Of a stretch of 51,907 nt of DNA, positions 32,432 through 42,338 are shown piece by piece. Positions within the stretch are counted from its first letter, which is position 1. Every line of letters begins with the position of its first letter. The notes beneath the pieces were generated by a model. It was not told the DNA's origin. It saw only the letters and a program-made list of their open reading frames with translations, and did no database searches. The stretch lies in the NCBI GenBank assembly GCA_026995045.1, contig JALWPK010000195.1, positions 1-51,907 of the forward strand, written 5' to 3'. Position numbers and translations under genes: made by a program. The DNA comes from Gammaproteobacteria bacterium. Lineage in GTDB: Bacteria > Pseudomonadota > Gammaproteobacteria > SZUA-229.

Positions 32432-34801
32432 ATGAACAAAGCAAAAAAACTGATTCTGTTAGCTCTTGTCACGAGCCTTGTAGCTTGTGGCGGCGCCGAT
32501 GAACGTAAATCTGTCTACCTCGACAAAGCCATGAAATCGATGCAGGCAGGCGACTATGAGAAGGCGAGAATCGAGCTGAAAAATGTCCTGCAGATTGATC
32601 CAAAAGATGCGCGCGCATACTTCGCGCTTGGCGAAGTGTTTGAAGCCAAAAAGGATTTTCGCAAGGCGTTTGGCAACTATAACAAAGCAGCAGAGCTGGA
32701 TCCACAGAACCCGGAATATCTTGCCAAAATCGGGCGTTTTTATCTGGTGCTTGCGAACGATATAGGAAAGGCTGAAGAGCAATTAAGCAAGATTGAGGCG
32801 GTTGATAAAAACAGCCGCCATGGCCGACTTCTTAAAGCGGGTATCATGCTCAAAAAAGAAGATATAGATGCTGCGCAGGCTATAGTTGAAAGCCTGTATA
32901 AGGAAGACAGCGCTGATGAGGAAGTAGCCTCATTTCTGGCTGTCATCTATTCAAAAAAGGGGATGACATCGCGCGCTGTTGATGTGTTGGAAAAAGCGGT
33001 TGCACAAAACAAGGATAATACAAGTTTGAAGGCTAAGCTTGCCTCGGCTTATATTCTGGACGGTAAACGTGATCGTGCAGAGGATGTCTTGAAAGAGGTG
33101 CTGCAAAAAGAGCCTGATGTGTTCAATCACTATCTCAATCTGGCGCGTTTTTACCAACAGGAAAATCGCCTGACAGATGCTGAAAATGTGCTTGAGAGAG
33201 GCATCGACAGTGATGAAGAAGATCTGAAAAGAAAACAGGCGCTGATTGGTTTCCTCAAAGACAAGCAAGGTGTAGAGCGGGCGGAAGCGGCAATCGATAA
33301 ATATGTTGCAGAAGGACAAAATGTCAGCAAGCTACTGCTAATGAAGGCTGCATTGGAAGTGGAAAAGAATGATGCAGATGCAGCTATAAAGATATATAAA
33401 AAAATAATCAACGACTACCCCGAGGAAGAAGATGGGGTTAGCGCGCGCGTTGCGCTTGCTAGCATTTATGCTGGTCGTCAGGATGTTGTAACAGCGGACT
33501 CGGTAATCAAGGAGGCAATGGAAGTCGCGCCCAATGATGCGCGAGTCAATATGGCAAATGCAAAATTGTCAATTTTGAAAAAAGATTATGAACAAGCGAT
33601 TATTTCACTTCGCACTGTTGTCAAGGAGAATCCTGAAAATCTTGAGGCATACTTGCTGTTGTCTGAGTCACACAAGGCGGAAGGAGATATGCAGCAAGCG
33701 GAAGATGTTCTGCAGCGCGCCTATGAGAATAGCCGGGGTAATCTGGCTAACATGAAAAAACTTGCCAAATATTTTATTGGAGCCAGGAACATCGATATGA
33801 CGAGCAAGGTGGTCGATGATGCCTTGCAAGTTGCGCCGGAAGACTACGATGTGATGTCTGTTAAAGCGGCATTATTGAATGGTGCGCGTAAGTTTGACGA
33901 GGCTGGTGCAGTCGCTGACAAAATGATCAAGTTGTATCCAGCCAAGCCTGATGGTTATCGGCAGGTGGCTCCGTCATTAGTAAATAAAAAACAATATGAT
34001 GAGGCGGAAAAGCTGCTTAGTGAAGGTTACGAGAAAACAGGGAATATTGAATTAGTACGTATGCATGCAAAGCTGAAGATGGCCAGAGGCGATGCGACTG
34101 GTGCGGCTGCATTGCTTGAGCCACTAGTGAAGGAACAACCAGATCAAGCTCTGGTGCTGCAGTTGGCGCAAGCACACATTGCCAACAAGCAATCAGACAA
34201 GGCTGCGGATTTGTTGCGGCGCAGTGTTAATTCGCATCCAGACTGGGAGCGCGTAATCATTACGCTTGCCAGACTGGAAGGTAAAAAAGGTGCTGACAAG
34301 GCAGTAGCTGTACTAGAGCAAGGTATAGAAAATAATCCGAAGTCTATCCAGCTTCGCATTGCCCTTGCATCAGTTTATGAGCAAAAAAATGATTACGATC
34401 TGGCAATCAAGCAGTATGAAGAGGTGCTGGCAGTGCAGGAAGATAACCTGATTGCGACCAATAACCTGGCGGCGCTGCTCGCAGATCACGGTAAGAGTGA
34501 CGCGGATTTGCAACGCGCGCTTGAATTGGTCAATAGACTCAAGGTTGTAGATAAGCCGGTGCTAAATGATACGGTCGGCTGGGTTTACTATCGGAACGGT
34601 AAATATGGAGATGCAGTAGACGTACTCAAGAATGTGGTTGAGAGTGAACCAGAAAATCCGGTTTATAATTACCATCTGGGTATGGCTTATCAGCAACTTG
34701 GCGATACTGTAAATGCGAAAAAGCATCTTGAGGTGGCTGCCAGAAGTGACAGGGAGTTTGGTGGCAAGGAGGAGGCGATTAGAGTGCTTGAGCAGTTGTA
34801 A
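32432..34801 (+). CDS. prsT: TPR-repeat lipoprotein PrsT of the PEP-CTERM/EPS system
   Basis: A 789-residue lipoprotein (lipobox LVAC, cysteine 19) made almost wholly of tetratricopeptide repeats, with units such as YEKARIELKNVLQIDPKDAR and AYFALGEVFEAKKDFRKAFG. It matches the exosortase-system protein called PrsT in size, lipid anchor and position beside prsK/prsR. A scaffold role for EPS export or sorting is assumed for the family; activity is not known. ATG 32432 is chosen over the upstream in-frame TTG because it places the signal peptide at the N-terminus. Confidence 0.88.
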   Translation: MNKAKKLILLALVTSLVACGGADERKSVYLDKAMKSMQAGDYEKARIELKNVLQIDPKDARAYFALGEVFEAKKDFRKAFGNYNKAAELDPQNPEYLAKIGRFYLVLANDIGKAEEQLSKIEAVDKNSRHGRLLKAGIMLKKEDIDAAQAIVESLYKEDSADEEVASFLAVIYSKKGMTSRAVDVLEKAVAQNKDNTSLKAKLASAYILDGKRDRAEDVLKEVLQKEPDVFNHYLNLARFYQQENRLTDAENVLERGIDSDEEDLKRKQALIGFLKDKQGVERAEAAIDKYVAEGQNVSKLLLMKAALEVEKNDADAAIKIYKKIINDYPEEEDGVSARVALASIYAGRQDVVTADSVIKEAMEVAPNDARVNMANAKLSILKKDYEQAIISLRTVVKENPENLEAYLLLSESHKAEGDMQQAEDVLQRAYENSRGNLANMKKLAKYFIGARNIDMTSKVVDDALQVAPEDYDVMSVKAALLNGARKFDEAGAVADKMIKLYPAKPDGYRQVAPSLVNKKQYDEAEKLLSEGYEKTGNIELVRMHAKLKMARGDATGAAALLEPLVKEQPDQALVLQLAQAHIANKQSDKAADLLRRSVNSHPDWERVIITLARLEGKKGADKAVAVLEQGIENNPKSIQLRIALASVYEQKNDYDLAIKQYEEVLAVQEDNLIATNNLAALLADHGKSDADLQRALELVNRLKVVDKPVLNDTVGWVYYRNGKYGDAVDVLKNVVESEPENPVYNYHLGMAYQQLGDTVNAKKHLEVAARSDREFGGKEEAIRVLEQL

Positions 34802-34861
34802 AGATAATATCATGCAGCTGTACAGTTTGGTGGTTGCAGCTGTATATGTAAAGGCGCAGGT

Positions 34862-36904
34862 ATGATTGTTACAATCAGCTACACCATCGCGGCTCTGGTG
34901 TACCTGGTGTTCTTTGTGGTGCTGCTGACAGACAAGCACCGCGGCAGAAACAAAACCCTGCTTGTATCGGCGGCATTGCTTAGTTTTGTCTGGGCGTCTT
35001 CAATCGTAGCTGCACAGGCAGGCCATGCCTCTATACTGCTTACCCAGTTTGCGGAAGTGATAAAAACACTCGGTTGGATTGCGCTGATTATGAGCATGCT
35101 CATGTCAGCCGGGGTGGAAAATATATCGCTGTCGCAGCGACTCGGTGTTGTGTTCAGAAATGTTTTTCTGATTCTTGCAATCCTGACTGTTATTCTGTTT
35201 GCGCTGGTAAATGTCGAGTATATTCAGCTTGAGACCAGTGCGCTGATTGCCGTTCACCTGATGCTATCCGTCGCCGGGATAGTCATGGTGGAGCAGCTTT
35301 ACCGAAACTTTGCCGAGGCGCAGCGCTGGGTTATTAAATATCTTTGCCTTGGGCTGCTTGGCAGTTTTGTTTACAGCTTCTATATGTACTCAGACGCCAT
35401 GCTTTATCAGCGCGTCGATCCTGTATTGTGGCAGGTACGGGGCTTTATCGAAGCCGCCATGCTTCCGCTTATTGCCTATTCTGTTTCACGTGATCCGCTT
35501 TGGTCTCCGGAAATCTTTCTGTCACGCCGTGTGGTCTTCCATACTACAACACTGCTCGCCAGTGCTGTCTACCTGTTTATCATGGGGGTGGCCGGCTACT
35601 ACGTGAAGCAGTATGGCGGCAACTGGGGGGCGGTAATACAGGCGTTTTTGCTGTTTATGACAATCATCGTTCTCGCGGTGTTTTTGTCATCCAGACGCAT
35701 TCGCGCCAAGTTGCGTGTTTTTGTCAACAAGCACTTTTATCCGTATAAATATGACTATCGGGAAGAATGGTTGCGGCTGATACGCACCATATCGCTGGGT
35801 AGCGACAATCTGTTTCGGCAGTCTATCAAGGCAATTGCGCAAATCATTGAAAGTCCGGGAGGACAGTTGTGGCTATACAATGGGCATGGATTTTTTGAGT
35901 GTGTCGAAGCTGACGGCATGCCGTTGATTAATGAAAAAGTCCCCTCTGAGGCCAGTCTGCCGCGTTTTATTCGGGAGTACGAGTTTGTTATAAATGTCGA
36001 CGAGTTCAAGGAGCAGCCAGAGGTTTATACGCGGTTGGGCGCCTTGGAGCTGCCAGACTGGGTGGATCAATCCGGCGCGTGGCTAATCGTGCCGTTAATC
36101 AATATTGATCAGTTAATCGGGTTTATTGTTCTGGACAGTTCAGCTGAGCACAAAAAACATTTCAACTGGGAGGACAGCGATCTGTTGAAAACTGCCGCCA
36201 GGCAGGTTGCTTCCTACATTGCGCAACAGAAAACATCTGATGCGCTCGCTGAGGCCAAGCAGTTCGAGAGCTTTAATAAAATTTCCACCTACATTGTCCA
36301 CGATATCAAAAATCTGGTGGCGCAATTATCATTGATCGTCAGTAATGCGGATAAACACAAGCATAATCCCCTGTTTGTGGAGGATGCGCTGCGCACGATT
36401 GATAACACCGTGAAGAAAATGAACAAGATGATGGATGTGGTAACCAACAAATCTGCATCTCAATCTAACAAGGTGAATATTATCGAACTGCTGGATGAAC
36501 TGGTGAGGGCGCGTGAGCAATCCCGGCAACTGCCGATACCGGTGCTTGGGTGTGAAAGCCGAGAAGTATATGTGAAAGCCGATCATGACCAACTGATGTC
36601 AATATTCGGGCATATTGTTCAAAATGCGCAGGATGCGACTGCCGACGATGGTGAAATCAAAATCACCCAGACCCAGGATGGTGACAAAGTGGTAATCAGG
36701 TTTGCCGATACTGGTTGCGGGATGAGCGAGGACTTCATCAAAAACCATTTGTTCAAACCATTTAAAAGCACCAAGGGTAAGGGCATGGGCATCGGTGTAT
36801 ATGAAACGCGCGAAATTATCAGCGCGCTGGGTGGCACAGTCGAGGTAGAAAGCCAGTTAAAACGCGGTACAGTATTTACCGTCAGTTTGCCGATTTGTCG
36901 ATAA
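34862..36904 (+). CDS. prsK: Sensor histidine kinase PrsK
   Basis: Membrane histidine kinase of 680 residues. About eight N-terminal transmembrane segments (1-280) are followed by a GAF-like domain (~310-455), the H-box HDIKNLVAQLSLIVSNA (phosphoacceptor His in YIVHDIKN), and a complete HATPase with DTGCGMSEDFIKNHLFKPF and GKGMGIGVYETREII. This domain order is that of PrsK, the kinase of exosortase-linked EPS clusters. The signal sensed is unknown. It lies 58 bases before PrsR, its presumed partner. Confidence 0.93.
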   Translation: MIVTISYTIAALVYLVFFVVLLTDKHRGRNKTLLVSAALLSFVWASSIVAAQAGHASILLTQFAEVIKTLGWIALIMSMLMSAGVENISLSQRLGVVFRNVFLILAILTVILFALVNVEYIQLETSALIAVHLMLSVAGIVMVEQLYRNFAEAQRWVIKYLCLGLLGSFVYSFYMYSDAMLYQRVDPVLWQVRGFIEAAMLPLIAYSVSRDPLWSPEIFLSRRVVFHTTTLLASAVYLFIMGVAGYYVKQYGGNWGAVIQAFLLFMTIIVLAVFLSSRRIRAKLRVFVNKHFYPYKYDYREEWLRLIRTISLGSDNLFRQSIKAIAQIIESPGGQLWLYNGHGFFECVEADGMPLINEKVPSEASLPRFIREYEFVINVDEFKEQPEVYTRLGALELPDWVDQSGAWLIVPLINIDQLIGFIVLDSSAEHKKHFNWEDSDLLKTAARQVASYIAQQKTSDALAEAKQFESFNKISTYIVHDIKNLVAQLSLIVSNADKHKHNPLFVEDALRTIDNTVKKMNKMMDVVTNKSASQSNKVNIIELLDELVRAREQSRQLPIPVLGCESREVYVKADHDQLMSIFGHIVQNAQDATADDGEIKITQTQDGDKVVIRFADTGCGMSEDFIKNHLFKPFKSTKGKGMGIGVYETREIISALGGTVEVESQLKRGTVFTVSLPICR

Positions 36905-36962
36905 ATCTACACCCTGTGTAAAATATTTCGACAATCTGGCTATTTTATGCTATAACAATATC

Positions 36963-38318
36963 ATGAGCGAAAACAATAAATTACTGGTCGTTGAAGACGA
37001 CCCCGGGCTGCAAAGCCAGATCAAATGGTGCTTTGAAAATTACGAGGTGCTGACGGCGGACGACAGGGAAAGCGCACTGGATCAGGTGAGAAAACACCGG
37101 CCGCCAGTGGTCACCCTGGATCTCGGGCTGCCACCCCACGAAGATGATCCCAGCGAGGGCTTGGCGACACTGGAACAGATTCTGCAAATCGAGCCCGCGA
37201 CCAAAATCATCGTCGTCACCGGCCAGGATGAAAAAGAAAATGCCGTCAAGGCGGTGGGCCTGGGGGCGTATGACTTTTACACCAAGCCCTTCGAGCCGGA
37301 AATTATCAGCCTGATTGTCAATCGCGCCTATCGTCTGCTTGAGCTGGAATCTGAAAACCAGCGCCTGATGCAGGGCACGGTGCATGAGCCGTTTGACGGC
37401 GTCATCGCCTGCAGCCCACAAATGCAGTCAGTCTGCAAGGCCGTCGAGCGTGTTGCGCCTTCTGACGCCACCGTCCTGCTGCTGGGAGAGAGTGGCACAG
37501 GCAAGGAGCTGTGCGCCCGCGCGCTGCACACGCTCAGCCCCAATCGCAGTGATGGCAGGTTTGTCGCCATCAACTGCGCCGCCATCCCGGATACCCTGCT
37601 GGAAAGTGAGCTGTTTGGTTATGAAAAAGGCGCATTCACCGGCGCCAACAAGCAAACCAAGGGCAAGATTGAGTATGCCGACGGTGGTACGCTTTTCCTC
37701 GACGAAATGGGCGACTTGCCGCTCGCCCTGCAAGCTAAAATGCTGCGTTTTTTGCAGGAGCGTGTTATCGAGCGGGTAGGCGGCCACGAACCGATTTCGG
37801 TCGATGTGCGCGTAGTCTGCGCAACGCACCAGAACCTGCGCGAAAAAATCGAGCAGGGGGAATTCCGCGAAGACCTGTTCTACCGCATCAGTGAAATTCC
37901 GCTGGAAATCCCGCCACTACGCGACCGCGAAGGTGACATCATCGTCCTCGCGCGGTTCTTCTTCGACAAGTTCAACGAGGCGCATGGCCGAAAAATACGC
38001 GGCTTCAGTAAAGACGCGCTGTCCGCTATGGAGTCCTACTCCTGGCCTGGCAATGTGCGAGAACTGCAAAACCGCATTAAACGCGCCGTTATCATGACCG
38101 ATGGCAAGCAGATCACCGCAGCAGACCTTGAGCTATCCAATGCGCCATCAGACCGCATGAACTTCAACCTCCGAGATCTACGCGAAAAAGTTGAAAGGCA
38201 AGCCATTATGCGTGCTTTATCACATGTTGATGGCAAGGTTGCGCCTGCAGCTGAATTGCTGGGAGTGAGCCGTCCAACACTTTATGATTTGATTAAGAAA
38301 TTAAATATTAGTGTCTAA
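36963..38318 (+). CDS. prsR: Sigma-54-dependent response regulator PrsR
   Basis: NtrC-type activator of 451 residues: receiver domain (phosphoacceptor Asp in [10 protein letters not shown]), AAA+ domain with Walker [16 protein letters not shown], the sigma-54 contact loop [18 protein letters not shown], and a C-terminal Fis-type helix-turn-helix ([19 protein letters not shown]). Known PrsR proteins act with RpoN to switch on PEP-CTERM genes in floc- or biofilm-forming bacteria. The near-consensus sigma-54 promoter at 44422 and the similar site at 51018 are obvious candidate targets in this window (inference). Confidence 0.95.
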   Translation: MSENNKLLVVEDDPGLQSQIKWCFENYEVLTADDRESALDQVRKHRPPVVTLDLGLPPHEDDPSEGLATLEQILQIEPATKIIVVTGQDEKENAVKAVGLGAYDFYTKPFEPEIISLIVNRAYRLLELESENQRLMQGTVHEPFDGVIACSPQMQSVCKAVERVAPSDATVLLLGESGTGKELCARALHTLSPNRSDGRFVAINCAAIPDTLLESELFGYEKGAFTGANKQTKGKIEYADGGTLFLDEMGDLPLALQAKMLRFLQERVIERVGGHEPISVDVRVVCATHQNLREKIEQGEFREDLFYRISEIPLEIPPLRDREGDIIVLARFFFDKFNEAHGRKIRGFSKDALSAMESYSWPGNVRELQNRIKRAVIMTDGKQITAADLELSNAPSDRMNFNLRDLREKVERQAIMRALSHVDGKVAPAAELLGVSRPTLYDLIKKLNISV

Positions 38319-38329
38319 GTCTGTGGCGT

Positions 38330-38965
38330 ATGAATATGAATAACGAACTACCTTATCGTTTACTGAAGACCACCCCTAAAAAGATACGCAATAAAAAAAA
38401 ATATGAACTGCTAATCAATAATGATTCAATTGTATTGCCTTTTATAGCTCCTGGATTTTTAACATCAAGTGAATTGCTGAAGCTAGATAAACTGAACATA
38501 CATAACTCCAGTAATAAGGCTACTGCCGTCGGTGTTTCGAACGAGTCAATTAGAGATTCTTATGTAGGATGGATTTCACCTGATGATAAGAGTGATTGGC
38601 TTTTTTCCAAAATTGAAAATCTGATTATTAATATTAACAAGCAATGCAAATTTGAACTATTGGGTTTTTTTACGGGGTTGCAGCTTGGAACATATAGCTC
38701 TGGTGGGCATTATGACTGGCATCTTGATATTGGGCAGGGTGAGGCGTCAAACAGAAAACTAAGCATATCAATACAGTTATCACAACCTGCCGACTATGAT
38801 GGAGGAGAGTTGGAATTCCGTATGGGTAAGGAGATCGTAACGGCACCAAATGATATAGGTACTGCTATCGTATTTCCATCCTATTTGTTGCATAGAGTGA
38901 AGCCTGTAACAAGAGGTGTGCGTAAATCATTGGTGACTTGGGTTTACGGGCCGGCATTTAAGTGA
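38330..38965 (+). CDS. 2OG-Fe(II) oxygenase (prolyl-4-hydroxylase-like)
   Basis: A 211-residue member of the cupin-like 2-oxoglutarate/iron dioxygenase superfamily. The iron ligands appear as H-x-D in GGHYDWHLDIGQGE and the distal histidine in FPSYLLHRVKPV, with the 2OG-binding Arg in TRGVRKSLVTW. DGGELEF is the usual strand before the second motif. No signal peptide: cytoplasmic. It begins 11 bases after prsR and may be co-transcribed. Substrate unknown; it shares the C-terminal core with the gene at 39251. Confidence 0.85.
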   Translation: MNMNNELPYRLLKTTPKKIRNKKKYELLINNDSIVLPFIAPGFLTSSELLKLDKLNIHNSSNKATAVGVSNESIRDSYVGWISPDDKSDWLFSKIENLIININKQCKFELLGFFTGLQLGTYSSGGHYDWHLDIGQGEASNRKLSISIQLSQPADYDGGELEFRMGKEIVTAPNDIGTAIVFPSYLLHRVKPVTRGVRKSLVTWVYGPAFK

Positions 38966-39250
38966 TTTCAAGTATTATGAAACTGCCTTTTGTTTCAACA
39001 TGAAATTTATTTCGACCGGCAGATCGTTTTTGAGAAGCTCTGATTAATTTGCTCCGATTTATCAGAGTATGTTAAAGGTGAAAGCGCAATTTAGCTTTTT
39101 GTCTTGTTTTCAACGGCTTGTCAGGTGAAGAAATGGTGCGCTTTCACGTGCTGCGGGAACCCTTAATGAATCAGCGTTTCCGTAACGATTTGATTTCGTA
39201 TGACGCTGTTGTAGTTTCGATAAAATTCAGTAGATCAAGGCTATTATTCC
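38966..39250. other. Gap between the two oxygenase genes with two inverted repeats
   Basis: Contains CTCTGAT (39038-39044) / ATCAGAG (39062-39068), and the perfect 10-bp GTGAAAGCGC (39079-39088) / GCGCTTTCAC (39139-39148) around 50 bases. No T-run follows either. A structured leader for the second oxygenase or a small RNA is possible; no coding region is convincing. Confidence 0.35.
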
Positions 39251-39841
39251 ATGAAACAGCTTAATGACTATGTGATGGTGATTGATGATGCGCTTGATCA
39301 GGCTATTATTGAGTCACTAATGGACGAGTACAAGAATTCAGGAGATTGGCTTACATATAAAAAAGGTGCTGGTGGAGGAAAAAAAGAGCCGTCAACATCT
39401 ATATTGATTTCGCATCCAAAAATCATAGGCAAATCTGCTGTCAGAAAACAAATTCATGATGATATTTGTCGCGCGTTGGCGTCCGCTTTTGATCAATATC
39501 ACAAGAAGTATTCCGGGACTGAAAAAGGCTTTAATTTCCTTCCAATCAAACAGCTGGTTGGCTTGCGGCTACTTAAATACAAAAAGGGACAGTCGCTGGA
39601 TACCCACATTGACAAATATACTTACCCTGAATCAGGAGTGGAAATTTGGCCCGCCGTGACCTTCAGTCTGACCCTGAATGATAATTTTTCTGGTGGTGAG
39701 CTGAATCTGCTTCTGGGTGAGCGAGTCATCAAGGCGAAAGCCAATCAGATTGTTATCTTTCCATCCAATTTTCAGTATCCCCATTCCGTCCAGCCTGTGA
39801 CTCGAGGAATCCGGTATGCTCTTGTAGGCTGGTTTGTATAG
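39251..39841 (+). CDS. Second 2OG-Fe(II) oxygenase
   Basis: 196 residues. Iron-binding H-x-D in GQSLDTHIDKYTYPESG, strand SGGELNLLLG, distal His in FQYPHSVQPVTRGIRYAL with the 2OG-binding Arg. The conserved ending (PVTRGIRYALVGW) resembles that of the first oxygenase (PVTRGVRKSLVTW), but the N-terminal halves differ. Cytoplasmic. Separated from its neighbour by 285 bases, so it could have its own promoter. Substrate unknown. Confidence 0.82.
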   Translation: MKQLNDYVMVIDDALDQAIIESLMDEYKNSGDWLTYKKGAGGGKKEPSTSILISHPKIIGKSAVRKQIHDDICRALASAFDQYHKKYSGTEKGFNFLPIKQLVGLRLLKYKKGQSLDTHIDKYTYPESGVEIWPAVTFSLTLNDNFSGGELNLLLGERVIKAKANQIVIFPSNFQYPHSVQPVTRGIRYALVGWFV

Positions 39842-39849
39842 TTTTCTTG

Positions 39850-40383
39850 CTAAGGGTTGGTCAATGAAGTGATGCTGTGCGGCAGGTTCATAAATACAAT
39901 GTTAGAGGCCAGGTGCGCCAATACCAGTAGTAATAAGTCACGGTAACGAATATATATATAGCCATAAACAAGAGACGGCATCAAAACAGCAGCGCCTGTT
40001 AACCAGTCACGCGTAATCACATGCAGCAGGGAGAAAATGCATGATGAGACAATGTTCCCAATGTAATTTAGTCCGTATGCGCCAAGCAAGTAAACTCTAA
40101 AGAAGTATTCTTCTGGCAAGGCGGCTGTTAGCAGGTTGTTACTGACCGTATACAAGCCGAAACCGCCATATACTGAAGCTGCTGCGGTAAGGCTGCATAA
40201 CACTATGTAGAGGTGCATGTAGCGTGCATTGAACAGGGTATGGCTATGGCTTGGAGCGGATTTATCCAGCAAGGGCGCCAATAACATGAATCCCACAACA
40301 TATATAGTTTGTTGTGCGCCATCTAAAAAAAAAGCGCCGCTTAATAAAGCGGCGCTTGACAGGAACGCAATTCCGCGTTGCAT
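39850..40383 (-). CDS. mrtJ: JDVT-CTERM-system intramembrane protease (CPBP/glutamic type, MrtJ-like)
   Basis: 177 residues with about six hydrophobic segments and the CPBP-protease motifs: PEEYFFRVYLLGAYG (Glu 91-92, Arg 96), the histidine in SSCIFSLLHVITRDW (His 121), and VLAHLASNIVFM (His 157, Asn 161). This family includes glutamic-type proteases that process C-terminal sorting signals. It starts one base after the stop of the JDVT-like gene; the in-frame upstream ATG at 40431 would overlap that gene, so 40383 is preferred. Odd: an intrinsic terminator lies inside its own first codons (40325-40357). Function as the processing enzyme of its neighbour is inferred from family and adjacency. 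Confidence 0.8.
   Translation of the reverse strand: MQRGIAFLSSAALLSGAFFLDGAQQTIYVVGFMLLAPLLDKSAPSHSHTLFNARYMHLYIVLCSLTAAASVYGGFGLYTVSNNLLTAALPEEYFFRVYLLGAYGLNYIGNIVSSCIFSLLHVITRDWLTGAAVLMPSLVYGYIYIRYRDLLLLVLAHLASNIVFMNLPHSITSLTNP
40325..40357 (-). terminator. Strong intrinsic terminator inside the 5' end of mrtJ
   Basis: Read on the minus strand: AAGCGCCGCT-TTATTA-AGCGGCGCTT followed by T7 (nine T in all). A perfect 10-bp GC-rich stem plus U-tract, starting 28 bases after the stop of the JDVT-like gene. It encodes residues in the first membrane segment of MrtJ. Confidence 0.88.
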
Positions 40384-40384
40384 A

Positions 40385-42292
40385 TTACAGGTATGTGCGT
40401 TTACGCTGCCTTGCAAGCCCCAGCCAGGCAATGAACAGGGTTACCAGTAACCAGTCCGCCTTGTCAGACAGGCTGACAGGTGTGGTGCTGGCGCTGCATC
40501 CCAGCGCGCCCTCTACACGTGTTTTTGGCGCTGTAAATACTTTAGGAGCCTTGCCTTGAGCTATGCCGCCCGGGTCGGCGACGGTGCCTGCTGCGCTGTT
40601 GCTGTCATTGGGGCCATTGTCCTCAAGAGTAATCTGAAGACAGTCATGACCCTGCACCAGTCCGTTTGCATAGGCGGCATCGCCCGGCGGCGGGCATGCG
40701 CCACCCGTGCTGGCTGCTGAGTTCACGCTGTCCGAGCCGCTGGCGTCAAAGTCAGACCATGCGCCTCCAGTGAACTTCTTATAAACGGCGCGTTCCGGCA
40801 CAGGTGTTGACAACGGCACTACCACATTGACTGTTGTGCCCGTACCGGCCAGTGAACCGCCAGAAACGACAAAGTCAAAGCAGCCACCTACACAGGACTG
40901 ATCGACGCTGGTGTCGGTGACGCCGATATCTGAGGCTGAAACGCCGATGCCGGTGCCTTTGTTGCCATTGCTATCGGTTACGGATGCAGCCAGGCTTCCA
41001 AGCAGCAGGGTGGCGCCGCTGTCTGCCGTAGCTACACTGCCTGCAGACAAGCTGACTGATGTTTGGTTGCTGCCTAGACCAGCAGGGTCAAGGTAGTCAA
41101 GGATGCCGTCCCCGTCAGTGTCATTACATGACTCTGTTGCATCATCGGTTCCATCGCCGTCGGTATCCTGACCGGCAGGCGCGGAATCCGCAGGGCATCC
41201 CATACTTAATGACACCGTTGCGCCATTTGACAAGCCATTATCCGTATTGGTGACGCGCACACTCAACAGTAACGTTGATCCAGGAGTTATTGCGGCATTT
41301 GTTGGGTCAAATACGAAAGTAGGCTGGTCTGTCCCCCCGGTGGCGGCAGTAATCAGTTCCGCCGCGGATGTCGGGTACATGTCAGAGCCATCCGCCCGCT
41401 TCGGTGAATTAGTTACGTTCCAGTCAAAAGCCAGGTTGCTGGCGGCGGCAATACCGGTATCGACGGTTACTGGCGAAGCGCCAGGGCTTGGATCGATGGT
41501 GCCGGTGCTCGCGCCACTGTTACCAGCTTGGGTAATGGTCATGGCGGGTTTTCCTGGAATGGCTACAGGCTGATCCAGAAACAGACTGAAGCTGGCGTTA
41601 TGCCCACCAAACGGGCCATCAGTCATATTGGAGCCAGGGTTGCCATCACCATCCACATCGCGTGAGGCGAGTTCATAGGTGCGGGTTTCGGCATCGCTGA
41701 GCCCGGCAAAGACGGTTGGCCTGGTATACGTTGCATTGGGCTCCCATAACAGAAAAACGTCGATGTTGGCGTTGCCGCTCCAGTCGAAAAACACCTGGGC
41801 GCCCAGCTGGCCGGGACCGACTTCCAGTGTGGCGGCGGCGGTAGGGTCTCCTGGAATGCATTGTGTAGAACCATCATTCAGGCAGGTGTCAAACGTGTAC
41901 GTGCCTGGTCCAAATACGCGTATATCGTGGGCGGTCCAGGGCGATCCGCTAAAGTTGGTCTGGCTGGAAAATGACATGGCATTCGAAGTGCAGCTTGTGT
42001 CGAAACAGATCAGGCTATCGTCGAAGGTGCCGACGATGTCCTCGGTTGTGCCGGAAAACTTGTAAGGAGAGGGGGTGTCCGGGTTAACCAGAACTTTACC
42101 AATTCCACCCGCTATTGGGCTGAACATGGTGAAATTACTTCCTGGGACGGTGACGGGGCCAACAGCCATGGCTACATCGTCATAGACAATCAGTGGCTGC
42201 GAACTACCGCCGATTGTATACATAGTTGAGTAAGCATTGTTTGCCAGTGCGGCCATGCACAGCGCGCCGGCCAGTTTTGTTAGTTTAACCAT
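40385..42292 (-). CDS. Surface protein with JDVT-CTERM-like sorting signal
   Basis: 635 residues: signal peptide (MVKLTKLAGALCMAALANNA), an N-terminal domain (~45-215) with FGPGTYTFDTCLNDG and QVFFDWSGNANIDVFLLWE, a bacterial Ig/cadherin-like region, a calcium-binding type repeat (DTDGDGTDDATESCNDTDGD), a choice-of-anchor-U-type domain (~415-590), and a C-terminal tripartite signal: GCSAS, hydrophobic ADWLLVTLFIAWLGL, basic ARQRKR. Exported and probably cut and anchored by MrtJ. It sits between a FadL-type gene and mrtJ on the same strand. JDVT class assigned by signal layout and neighbouring protease, not by a profile search. Confidence 0.78.
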   Translation of the reverse strand: MVKLTKLAGALCMAALANNAYSTMYTIGGSSQPLIVYDDVAMAVGPVTVPGSNFTMFSPIAGGIGKVLVNPDTPSPYKFSGTTEDIVGTFDDSLICFDTSCTSNAMSFSSQTNFSGSPWTAHDIRVFGPGTYTFDTCLNDGSTQCIPGDPTAAATLEVGPGQLGAQVFFDWSGNANIDVFLLWEPNATYTRPTVFAGLSDAETRTYELASRDVDGDGNPGSNMTDGPFGGHNASFSLFLDQPVAIPGKPAMTITQAGNSGASTGTIDPSPGASPVTVDTGIAAASNLAFDWNVTNSPKRADGSDMYPTSAAELITAATGGTDQPTFVFDPTNAAITPGSTLLLSVRVTNTDNGLSNGATVSLSMGCPADSAPAGQDTDGDGTDDATESCNDTDGDGILDYLDPAGLGSNQTSVSLSAGSVATADSGATLLLGSLAASVTDSNGNKGTGIGVSASDIGVTDTSVDQSCVGGCFDFVVSGGSLAGTGTTVNVVVPLSTPVPERAVYKKFTGGAWSDFDASGSDSVNSAASTGGACPPPGDAAYANGLVQGHDCLQITLEDNGPNDSNSAAGTVADPGGIAQGKAPKVFTAPKTRVEGALGCSASTTPVSLSDKADWLLVTLFIAWLGLARQRKRTYL

Positions 42293-42338
42293 CTTTTTGT
42301 TACCTCAAATAAATCAGTAGTTTCGGGTCGGCTGTTTG

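Noticed and set aside
40384-40431. Longer MrtJ start at 40431
   Set aside because: It would overlap the end of the JDVT-like gene in another frame and add a polar stretch before the first membrane helix; ATG 40383 directly after the stop is more natural.
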